Shown here: in pieces, positions 1 through 6,099 of the stretch
Layout: every line of letters starts with the position of its first letter
How positions within the stretch are numbered: position 1 is the stretch's first letter
DNA from: Clostridia bacterium
Lineage (GTDB): Bacteria > Bacillota > Clostridia > Christensenellales > UBA1242
Reading direction: 5' to 3'
Assembly (NCBI GenBank): GCA_017443885.1
Contig: JAFSXW010000050.1
Span: forward strand, 1-6,265
Length of the DNA: 6,265 nucleotides
Translations under genes and position numbers: made by a program
The notes under the pieces: generated by a model
Database searches by the model: none
The model's input: only the letters and a program-made list of their open reading frames with translations
What the model was told of the DNA's origin: nothing

Positions 1-22
1 AATAAATTATATTTTGCGTTTT

Positions 23-1228
23 TTATAAAGTTTTTTCGTTGCCCTCTTGCAAAAGTTTTTCTAGTTCATCAGCAGAAAGTGTGTACTTTTTAACTAGTTC
101 TTCATGTATCTCTTTTGCAATAGAAAGCATTTTATAATATCTATCAATATTGCTAAGGTTTTCAAAATTATCAATACTTTCTATTTTTTGTTGTTTTAAT
201 TTATAAATATCAAATTTAAATTCATCAGGCATTGTGATAGTTTCTAATCGCTTAAATCTTAGTGTTTTATATTTTATATTATGCCTTTGCATAAATTTAT
301 AAACACCAATATTGTTATCATAAGAGCAATATAAAACATCTTTGTAAAGCTCGCTTTCAACAAGTTTTTTATATGTCACTTGCCCATCTTCTTTTTCTAT
401 CTTCTTAATTCTTCTTACAAGTTCTTCTTCATCAACATACTTTTTGTCTGCCACATAAACTGGTTTGTCAAACTTAGGCACAAACCCTAGCATACTTATA
501 ACTTCCTCTGTTGAAATATTTTGGCCACGATGCTGAAGTCTTATATTCTTTATTTTATAATAAATTGTTTTATTCCCTGCCTTCACTTTATCTATCTCAC
601 CACTAGGGAATTTTTTATATAGCATCATTCTAAGTGCATCTAAATAATCCGCTCTAATTATTGGTTTGTTTGCAGGAAGATTTGTTATAATGGCTAAATA
701 TTCATAATAAGATATTCCCAGCCTATCTGCTTGTTCTTGGAAATACACATAAACTTTTTCACCATTTTTATGGCTCAAATTTAATTTGCCATTTTTAATA
801 TAATTTTTTGCAGAGTTTGTCATTTTAACAAAAGTTTCATATTCTCTATCGAGATTAATATCAGCCATTTTAAATATTTCTTCGTTTGAAACATTATATT
901 TTTCTCTTAATCTTCTAAGTAAATTATAAAAAGGAAGTGAGTGCATTGGCATTGTTATATCGCCACCATTTGCAATAAAATATTCAACTTGAAATTTTAA
1001 TTTACTTAGGCTTAATGGTTCCATTTCCCTTGCTTTGTTTTCATCATAAACAACACCACTATCTTTAAGCAGTTTGTTAATGGTTAAATCCTTATATTTT
1101 GGTTGACTTTTTAAATAGCGATAAGTTGATGCAAATGGATATTGCCTTGCTCCTTTATTAAACTCCCCACCATTTTTAGCATATTCCTGCACTTTTCTTA
1201 TAAGTTCTTCATATAAATCTTTTTTCAT
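23..1228 (-). CDS. Uncharacterised 401-residue protein of about five degenerate ~60-residue repeats
   Basis: I do not recognise a family. The protein is soluble-looking, lysine/glutamate-rich, with no signal peptide or membrane segment. By eye it breaks into about five related modules (roughly residues 4-64, 73-133, 134-189, 193-255 and 266-328) plus a charged helical tail (about 336-401). Each module has a first helix ending in a glycine turn (NGG at 19-21 and 87-89, NG at 146-147, SG at 209-210, DG at 281-282), a short extended stretch, a second helix (preceded by PF at 31-32 and 99-100) and, in modules 1-4, a third helix opening with LTINKLL, VSNEEIF, ISYYEYL and ISTEEVI. This is the layout of small three-helix modules such as helicase-associated or homing-endonuclease-associated repeats, so nucleic-acid binding is possible but not shown. 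The ATG start is chosen because module 1 begins at once and a strong promoter lies just upstream; there is no Shine-Dalgarno. It is a separate transcription unit from acpP. Confidence 0.85.
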   Translation of the reverse strand: MKKDLYEELIRKVQEYAKNGGEFNKGARQYPFASTYRYLKSQPKYKDLTINKLLKDSGVVYDENKAREMEPLSLSKLKFQVEYFIANGGDITMPMHSLPFYNLLRRLREKYNVSNEEIFKMADINLDREYETFVKMTNSAKNYIKNGKLNLSHKNGEKVYVYFQEQADRLGISYYEYLAIITNLPANKPIIRADYLDALRMMLYKKFPSGEIDKVKAGNKTIYYKIKNIRLQHRGQNISTEEVISMLGFVPKFDKPVYVADKKYVDEEELVRRIKKIEKEDGQVTYKKLVESELYKDVLYCSYDNNIGVYKFMQRHNIKYKTLRFKRLETITMPDEFKFDIYKLKQQKIESIDNFENLSNIDRYYKMLSIAKEIHEELVKKYTLSADELEKLLQEGNEKTL

Positions 1229-1230
1229 AA

Positions 1231-1266
1231 CATAAAAATTATATAAAGAAATGCAAAATAAGTCAA
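1231..1266 (-). promoter_or_regulatory. Sigma-70-type promoter of the 401-residue gene, giving a leaderless or near-leaderless mRNA
   Basis: On the minus strand, TTGACT (1261-1266) and TATAAT (1238-1243) are separated by exactly 17 bp, close to the housekeeping consensus. Transcription starting 6-7 nt past the -10 box would begin near 1231-1232, only 3-4 nt before the ATG at 1228. No Shine-Dalgarno can fit. The -35 box directly abuts the T-tract of the acpP terminator. Confidence 0.85.
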
Positions 1267-1298
1267 CAAAATAAAAAGCCTGCCCAAATAGGCAGGCT
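1267..1298 (-). terminator. Intrinsic terminator of acpP
   Basis: A perfect 8-bp GC-rich stem (AGCCTGCC paired with GGCAGGCT; arms 1291-1298 and 1277-1284) has a 6-nt loop. On the minus strand it is followed by TTTT-A-TTTT (1276-1268). The stem begins 20 nt past the acpP stop. It separates acpP from the 401-residue gene, which has its own promoter immediately after. Confidence 0.93.
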
Positions 1299-1318
1299 AG
1301 AAACTAAATTATAATCTT

Positions 1319-1549
1319 CTATTTTTTGTTTTTATCAATATATTCAACAAGATCTTTAACTGTTTTAATTCCTGGGATTGCTTCATCAGGAATTGAAATT
1401 GCAAATTCATCTTCTAGGCTCATTAAAATTTCAACAAGATCCAAACTATCAGCACCTAAATCAGTTGCAATATTTGTGTCCATAGAAATTTTATTAATAT
1501 CAACACCTAGTTGTTTAGATAAGATCTCTTTAACTTTTTTCTCTGACAT
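1319..1549 (-). CDS. acpP: Acyl carrier protein
   Basis: This is a 76-residue acidic protein of normal ACP length. It carries the 4'-phosphopantetheine attachment motif GADSLD, with Ser35 as the modified residue, within the conserved run from TDLGADSLDLVE into the helix-III region containing IPDEA. It carries the growing acyl chain on a thioester in cytoplasmic type II fatty acid synthesis and feeds phospholipid synthesis; holo-ACP synthase activates it. The ATG start is set by a GGAGGA Shine-Dalgarno (1557-1562) 7 nt upstream. The gene has its own promoter and terminator and no fab, plsX or rnc neighbour here, so it can be a monocistronic unit. No terminator is visible between the protease gene and acpP, so read-through may add to its expression. 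Confidence 0.97.
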   Translation of the reverse strand: MSEKKVKEILSKQLGVDINKISMDTNIATDLGADSLDLVEILMSLEDEFAISIPDEAIPGIKTVKDLVEYIDKNKK

Positions 1550-1567
1550 TGTTTAATCCTCCACATT

Positions 1568-1603
1568 TATATTTATTATACTGCAAATATTTGTTTTATG
1601 CAA
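1568..1603 (-). promoter_or_regulatory. Sigma-70-type promoter of acpP
   Basis: On the minus strand, TTGCAT (1598-1603) and TATAAT (1575-1580) are 17 bp apart. The predicted start near 1568-1569 leaves a leader of about 19 nt containing GGAGGA. The promoter fits entirely in the gap after the protease stop codon. The spacer contains a perfect 10-bp palindrome, CAAATATTTG (1584-1593), which may be chance in such AT-rich DNA. Confidence 0.85.
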
Positions 1604-1617
1604 GCGTTTTTCTTCAA

Positions 1618-2937
1618 TTAGCTAACTGCCACTGAAATTGCCCTTAAATTTATAGTTTTGTTAGCACCACCCCTTAGCACATTAAATGTAACATATTCGC
1701 CCGGAGTTATGTTAAACATATGATCATCAAAATCGTAAACAGATTTAACATCAACTGTTACTCTTGACCCGTTATAATCATAAGAAAAACTAACCACTTT
1801 ATCATCTTGCATGCATCCAGATAAAACAGCACTTGCACTAGCCGTGTATGTTACTGTTTGAATGGATCTGCCAGTTTCTGGCTCGATATAGTCTTGCTCT
1901 GCTCCTGATTTAAAGGTTAAACCAACCGACACAGCCATTGGCGTTCCATCATTTCTTAAAATATTGTTTGTTAGAGAATATGCAATATTTGAAGGAATTG
2001 CAAAAGCCACACCTTCTTTACTATTTATACTATAAGAACCAGACCTATAAATAAGTGAATCCATAGATTTTGCATTAACAATTCCTATAAACTGCCCCAA
2101 GTTGTTAAATAATCCGCCACCACTATTTCCTGGGTTTATTGCGGCATCAATTTGAATAACACGCATTTCTTCTGGTTGGTTTTCAACAATAATTTTTTTA
2201 GCAGGAACGCTAATAATTCCACTAGTAACACTAAATCCATCAGCAAGTGGATTTCCCACTGCAACAACCATCGCCCCTTCACTTACAAGTGAACTATCAG
2301 CCACTTCACACACGCTAGCCACACTTTCTTTAACTTCGCTCGAGCCTGTTATTTTTAAAACGGCAATATCATAAACTTCGCTAAAACCAACCATTGTTGC
2401 TTTAATTGGTGTGTAAGAGCCAAAAAGCAAAACATAAATTTTGTTAGTATCGGCACTCACAACATGATAGCATGTTGTGATGATGGCATTTCCTGCTTCT
2501 TTTTCTAGTCCAGTGATAACGCCAGCACCATTAGAAGACATATTAAAAAAAGTTTTATAGGTTACATCGCCTGAGTATTTTGCACCAACGCAAACTGCTG
2601 AAAGTTTTGCTTTGGTGGCGGCTGCCCACACTGCCCCAGAATCTTCTGCAGATATTGAAACATTAGAATTTGTTATAACCTTTGGTGTTCCACTTAAAAT
2701 AAATAACCTAACAATTAAACCACCAAAAATAATATTTATCACAAACATAATGGAAACAATTAAAGTTAAAGCCCTGCTTGCAGGCTTTTTCTCTTCTCCA
2801 TTATAAGAACTTGAATTTCTAGCATGCCTTGTGCTATAAGAAACTTTTGCATTTGTTCTAGAAATGGGTTCTTCATCAAACGGAATTTTAGAATACATTT
2901 GGTATTCTTCTTCATTGTTTAATTCAAAGTCGTCCAT
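1618..2937 (-). CDS. Membrane-tethered HtrA-like serine protease (trypsin fold plus PDZ-like domain)
   Basis: This 439-residue protein has a charged cytoplasmic N-terminus (1-55), one membrane helix (about 56-81) and an external S1C-type trypsin domain (about 105-325) with a complete triad: His158 (TCYHVV), Asp190 (YDIAVLKI) and Ser272 (NPGNSGG). The C-terminal part (about 330-435) reads as a divergent PDZ-like domain, ending with a TPGEYVTFNVLRGG stretch typical of HtrA PDZ domains. Such proteases degrade or process misfolded or specific proteins at the outer face of the membrane. Oddities: the near-invariant Pro after GNSGG is Gly275, Cys156 sits two residues before the catalytic His, and three other cysteines (116, 210, 375) lie outside the membrane. 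The start is 4 nt after the preceding stop codon, with AAGG 7 nt upstream overlapping the end of that gene, so it is probably translationally coupled. A precise name (HtrA, DegP or YyxA) is not justified. Confidence 0.92.
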   Translation of the reverse strand: MDDFELNNEEEYQMYSKIPFDEEPISRTNAKVSYSTRHARNSSSYNGEEKKPASRALTLIVSIMFVINIIFGGLIVRLFILSGTPKVITNSNVSISAEDSGAVWAAATKAKLSAVCVGAKYSGDVTYKTFFNMSSNGAGVITGLEKEAGNAIITTCYHVVSADTNKIYVLLFGSYTPIKATMVGFSEVYDIAVLKITGSSEVKESVASVCEVADSSLVSEGAMVVAVGNPLADGFSVTSGIISVPAKKIIVENQPEEMRVIQIDAAINPGNSGGGLFNNLGQFIGIVNAKSMDSLIYRSGSYSINSKEGVAFAIPSNIAYSLTNNILRNDGTPMAVSVGLTFKSGAEQDYIEPETGRSIQTVTYTASASAVLSGCMQDDKVVSFSYDYNGSRVTVDVKSVYDFDDHMFNITPGEYVTFNVLRGGANKTINLRAISVAVS

Positions 2938-2941
2938 ACTC

Positions 2942-4351
2942 TTACCTTACATTATATTTATTTGCATCAATAATTGCTTTTATGCCAAAGCCAAGCCCAA
3001 TGGTTGCAATCACACCAAACACAATCCAAAGTGCAATTCTAATGGTGCGATCGTTATCTTTAACGCCCAAAACAGAAAATTCTTTTTCTGCCACAAGCCT
3101 TATCGAATCATCATATTTTCTTTCACCATTGGCAGTTGCTATTAACGAAAAATTCCCTTCCTTTAGCATTTCAATCACAACATATTTTTCTGTTTGATTT
3201 TCTGCAACAATTTTAGCACAATCTCCTGATATTTCAAAATGTAAATCAGAAAAAGCGACAAGTTTTGCATTTTCTGTTATATAAATAGCAACTTTTTGAC
3301 CTTTATAAAATGAGTTTATATTTTGATTAATTCTAAGTCCAACAAAAGTGTTTACAGAAAACCTGTTAATGCTGAAAAGTTGTGTTTCGTTATCACTTTT
3401 GCTTACAACTTTAAATTCAACAACATTGGTGCCTTCCACACTGAATGTGAACTTCGAGCCAAACTCCCAGCTTATTGTTGAATCTGTGGTTTTAACTGTT
3501 GCCTTAATAGAATAATCTGTTGTATTTGTTTTGCAATCAACATCACCAATATATGCGTATTTAATTGATTCACTCTTTGCTGGCAAATTAATTTCATCAC
3601 CTAAAAAAATCGAGTTAAAATCTATTCCATGGTTTAACTTAAATAGCCTATAAGGTTGTTTATTATCTTCTAAAACGATTGAAGCTGATAAATTTGTTTC
3701 CTTTATTTTTGCATCATAAAATTGAAGCACACCACTAGTGCCTTCACCTGAAGTTTGATAGTTTAAATTTACTGCATTAAATGGAATATATTTATCCCCA
3801 TTAGCTGCGTTTACATTAGTAAAACTAGAAAATGGAACTTCTAAATAATTCCAACCATAACCATCATTTTCTGCATCTAAACTATGAATGCTATCGTTTG
3901 GCTTAGATAATATTGACGCCAGTTCTTCACTCGACACATTGTAAACAAGTTCCCCATTATTTCCTATTGAGTTTTCACCAGAAAGCGTAATTTTTAAATT
4001 AAATAATGTTGAATTAGGAAAATATATCCAAAGCCCTAATTCATAGTTTTTTGTTTTATCAAGTTCTGTTTTTTGCTCAGCTTCAATTGAAATATTAAAT
4101 GTTCCATTAGCATTTGCAGATGGTTTAATAGATTTTCCTTCCATCCTTGTTTCATTTGAAAAATCAAACGGCGTAAAAGTACTTAGGGCATATTCAGAAT
4201 TTAAAATGCTATAATTTTTTGAAAAAATAGCAATCTCATCAATTTCATCTTCTGCAAAAGCTACATTTTCTGGCACAAAACTAAAAGTGCCAACACTAAA
4301 TGCACCTAAACAAAAAATTATTAACGACAATACTAATAAAAGTTTTTTCAC
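2942..4351 (-). CDS. Secreted, membrane-anchored beta-rich surface protein of unknown function
   Basis: I do not recognise a named family for this 469-residue protein. It has a signal peptide (MKKLLLVLSL start, likely cleaved after AFA at about residue 33), a long external region and a single C-terminal membrane helix (about 437-459) followed by a short basic tail, that is, type I topology. Residues about 65-217 look like a jelly-roll, carbohydrate-binding-like domain: alternating strands with YELGLWIYFPN, GWNYLEVPFSSF and a closing LQFYDAKI. Residues about 260-430 look like one or two Ig-like beta domains. There is no catalytic motif and no LPxTG sortase signal. The start is GTG, with CAGG 7 nt upstream inside the last codons of ung; the ung stop is only 2 nt away. 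It directly precedes the HtrA-like protease gene, so it may be that protease's partner or substrate, or an adhesin or glycan-binding protein; this is inference. Confidence 0.85.
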   Translation of the reverse strand: MKKLLLVLSLIIFCLGAFSVGTFSFVPENVAFAEDEIDEIAIFSKNYSILNSEYALSTFTPFDFSNETRMEGKSIKPSANANGTFNISIEAEQKTELDKTKNYELGLWIYFPNSTLFNLKITLSGENSIGNNGELVYNVSSEELASILSKPNDSIHSLDAENDGYGWNYLEVPFSSFTNVNAANGDKYIPFNAVNLNYQTSGEGTSGVLQFYDAKIKETNLSASIVLEDNKQPYRLFKLNHGIDFNSIFLGDEINLPAKSESIKYAYIGDVDCKTNTTDYSIKATVKTTDSTISWEFGSKFTFSVEGTNVVEFKVVSKSDNETQLFSINRFSVNTFVGLRINQNINSFYKGQKVAIYITENAKLVAFSDLHFEISGDCAKIVAENQTEKYVVIEMLKEGNFSLIATANGERKYDDSIRLVAEKEFSVLGVKDNDRTIRIALWIVFGVIATIGLGFGIKAIIDANKYNVR

Positions 4352-4353
4352 TA

Positions 4354-5019
4354 CTAAACCTGCCAGTTTATTTCCTTTTTGCCCTGTTTTTTTAAAATCT
4401 CATTACACTTTTTAAAATGATCACATCCAAAAAATCCATTATATGCTGAAAGTGGGCTTGGATGTGGTGCTGTTAAGCAAATATGCTTAGATTCATCAAT
4501 TATTTTCTTTTTATCTATGGCGTTTCTTCCCCACAAAAGAAACACAACTCCTTGCTTTTTATCACTAATGTTTTTAATCACACTATCTGTAAAATCAAGC
4601 CAACCAATATTTTTATGGCTTTGTGGCAAGCTTTCTCGCACTGTAAGCACTGTGTTTAAAAGCAAAACGCCTTGACGCGTCCAATTTATTAAACAGCCAT
4701 TATTTTCGTTTACATCATAGCCTTCATTTTTAAGCTCTTTATAAATATTTTTAAGAGAAGGCGGAGGCTCCACTCCCGGCAAAACAGAAAAACATAATCC
4801 ATGTGCTTGTCCCGGCTGATGATAAGGGTCTTGCCCTAAAATAACAACTTTTATATTGTCAAAATCTGTTAATTTAAATGCATTAAAAACCTTGTTTTGT
4901 GGTGGATAAACTTTAAATTTAGCATATTCACTATTCACCTTTTCTAGCATATTAACAAAATAAGGCTTTGCATATTCCTCACTTAAAATTTCATCCCACT
5001 TGTTGCCAATTAATTTCAC
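4354..5019 (-). CDS. ung: Uracil-DNA glycosylase, family 1
   Basis: This enzyme removes uracil from DNA by cleaving the N-glycosidic bond, the first step of base excision repair after cytosine deamination or dUMP incorporation. Both family-1 signatures are present: GQDPYH with catalytic Asp64 and Tyr66, and HPSPLSA at 186-192, the DNA-intercalating loop, followed by GFFGCDHF. Phe77 (uracil stacking) and the Asn of LLLN (residue 122) are also there. The length, 221 residues, is normal. I start at GTG 5019, not at an in-frame TTG at 5025: the AGGAG site (5026-5030) is 6 nt from the GTG but would touch the TTG, and the GTG start puts the catalytic residue at 64 as in the E. coli enzyme. The Shine-Dalgarno overlaps the trxB stop codon, indicating coupling to trxB. 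Confidence 0.96.
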   Translation of the reverse strand: MKLIGNKWDEILSEEYAKPYFVNMLEKVNSEYAKFKVYPPQNKVFNAFKLTDFDNIKVVILGQDPYHQPGQAHGLCFSVLPGVEPPPSLKNIYKELKNEGYDVNENNGCLINWTRQGVLLLNTVLTVRESLPQSHKNIGWLDFTDSVIKNISDKKQGVVFLLWGRNAIDKKKIIDESKHICLTAPHPSPLSAYNGFFGCDHFKKCNEILKKQGKKEINWQV

Positions 5020-5025
5020 AAACAA

Positions 5026-5030
5026 CTCCT
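5026..5030 (-). promoter_or_regulatory. Ribosome-binding site that decides the ung start
   Basis: AGGAG on the minus strand overlaps the trxB stop codon (5029-5031). It is 6 nt from the GTG at 5017-5019 and 0 nt from the TTG at 5023-5025, so the GTG is the likely start. Confidence 0.8.
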
Positions 5031-5943
5031 ATCTTCTATTTAAATAAAAAGTGGCAAGCGTGGCACAAATTGCACCATCGCTGGTGGCGGTAACAATTTG
5101 CCTTAATTCTTTTGTTCTTATATCTCCACAGGCAAAAACGCCATCAATATTTGTTTTGCAATCTTGGCTTATAATAAAACCATTGTCATCTAAATTTAAA
5201 ACCCCAGCCACAAGCTCTGTGTTTGGAACTCGTCCAGCGGCAATAAACAAGCCACTCACCTCAAGTTCTTCTTCTTTGCCAGAAATTGTATTTTTAAGAA
5301 CAACTTTTTCTAAATGATTTTCGCCAACAAGATTAGTTAAAACATAGTTTGGAAGCAATTTAACGCCCAAATTTTTAGTTTCCTCCACCACATTTTCACT
5401 AACTCTATATTTTTCGCTTCTATGCACAAGTGTTACACTTTTTGCCACACCACTTAAATATTTTGCGTCAATAAAAGCACTGTTTCCTCCACCGATAACA
5501 GCAACATCTTTGTTTTTATAAAGTGCCCCATCACATGTGGCGCAATAACTAACACCTTTTCCAATAAACTTTTTTTCAAGTTCACTGTTAATTTGCCTTG
5601 GTCTAACACCCATTGCAAGAATAACAGTTTTTGCCTCTAAAATATAATTTTTAGTTTCAACTTGTTTTATTTCGCCTTCAAGATGCAATTTAGTTGCATT
5701 TTCATAAATAATAGTTGCACCACTTTGTTTTATATCTGCCATCATGTTAAGTGCCAAAGACGAGCCATCAATTTTGCCAACACCGGGATAGTTTTCAACA
5801 AGGCTGGTGGTTGCAACTTGGCCACCAAACATTTCTCCTTCAAGAATTGCCACATTTTTCCCAGCTCTTTTAAGGTAAATGCCAGCCGTTATCCCAGCAG
5901 GGCCTCCACCAATTATAATTGCATCAAAATTTAATCTTTCCAT
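5029..5943 (-). CDS. trxB: Thioredoxin reductase (FAD-dependent, CxxC)
   Basis: This low-molecular-weight flavoprotein passes electrons from NADPH through FAD and a CxxC disulfide to thioredoxin in the cytoplasm. From the ATG at 5943 it has 304 residues, a usual length. Visible motifs in order: FAD-binding GGGPAG (12-17), GGQ with ENYPG (about 40-54), the redox-active CATC (Cys134, Cys137), the nucleotide-binding GGGNSA (151-156), and the C-terminal GVFACGD (268-274) with TSDGA. The motif that usually reads HRRxxxR in NADPH-dependent enzymes is HRSEKYR (174-180), so the second Arg is lost; the cofactor preference may differ. The frame stays open upstream to a TTG at 5982, but those 13 residues are not family-like and overlap the promoter, so I use the ATG. 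No Shine-Dalgarno precedes it. It is the first gene of the apparent trxB-ung-surface protein-protease operon. Confidence 0.95.
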   Translation of the reverse strand: MERLNFDAIIIGGGPAGITAGIYLKRAGKNVAILEGEMFGGQVATTSLVENYPGVGKIDGSSLALNMMADIKQSGATIIYENATKLHLEGEIKQVETKNYILEAKTVILAMGVRPRQINSELEKKFIGKGVSYCATCDGALYKNKDVAVIGGGNSAFIDAKYLSGVAKSVTLVHRSEKYRVSENVVEETKNLGVKLLPNYVLTNLVGENHLEKVVLKNTISGKEEELEVSGLFIAAGRVPNTELVAGVLNLDDNGFIISQDCKTNIDGVFACGDIRTKELRQIVTATSDGAICATLATFYLNRR

Positions 5944-6014
5944 ATATAAATTATATAACAAAATAAACATATTTACTAACAAATTAAACTTTTTTTACAA
6001 ATTTTTTCTTTTTT
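5944..6014 (-). promoter_or_regulatory. Promoter of the trxB operon with A-tract upstream region
   Basis: On the minus strand TATAAT (5950-5955) lies 6 nt before the trxB ATG, so transcription would begin at or within a few nt of the start codon. A one-step shifted reading gives an extended -10, TGT-TATATA. I see no good -35 box. Three A-tracts (T-runs on the plus strand at 5990-5996, 6002-6007 and 6009-6014) fall about 47-71 bp upstream of the predicted start, where an UP element would sit. Confidence 0.65.
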
Positions 6015-6051
6015 AGTAATAATACGCAATTTTTATTGAAACTATATTTAT

Positions 6052-6075
6052 AAAAAAACACGGCAAAATGCCGTG
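6052..6075 (-). terminator. Intrinsic terminator after the 51-residue ORF, possibly bidirectional
   Basis: A 7-bp stem (CACGGCA with TGCCGTG, arms 6059-6065 and 6069-6075) closes a 3-nt loop. On the minus strand it is followed by seven Ts (6058-6052), 24 nt past the stop of the upstream small ORF. On the plus strand the same hairpin is followed by TTTTATTTTTTT, so it could also stop transcription from the other side, although no plus-strand gene is visible. Confidence 0.92.
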
Positions 6076-6099
6076 CTTTTATTTTTTTATTTATCCTTA

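Noticed and set aside
6..11. TATAAT on the minus strand just past the stop of the 401-residue gene, possibly a promoter for the next gene
   Set aside because: No -35 match 17 bp upstream and the downstream gene is outside the window; too little to support in such AT-rich DNA.
1326..1556. Open frame on the plus strand opposite acpP
   Set aside because: Exact antisense shadow of acpP; no family resemblance, no Shine-Dalgarno and no promoter.
2612..3197. Three overlapping plus-strand open frames
   Set aside because: They lie opposite the protease and surface-protein genes, whose domains are recognisable or coherent; composition and starts look like chance.
5020..5025. TTG start for ung adding two residues
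   Set aside because: The Shine-Dalgarno would touch the start codon; the GTG two codons later has correct 6-nt spacing.
5051..5934. Plus-strand open frames opposite trxB
   Set aside because: Shadows of a strongly conserved gene.
5944..5982. N-terminal extension of trxB by 13 residues from a TTG start
   Set aside because: The extra residues are not part of the family fold, overlap the TATAAT box, and have no Shine-Dalgarno.
5992..6024. Plus-strand TTTACA and TAATAA with 17-bp spacing
   Set aside because: No plus-strand gene follows and the area is homopolymer-rich; a chance match is likely.
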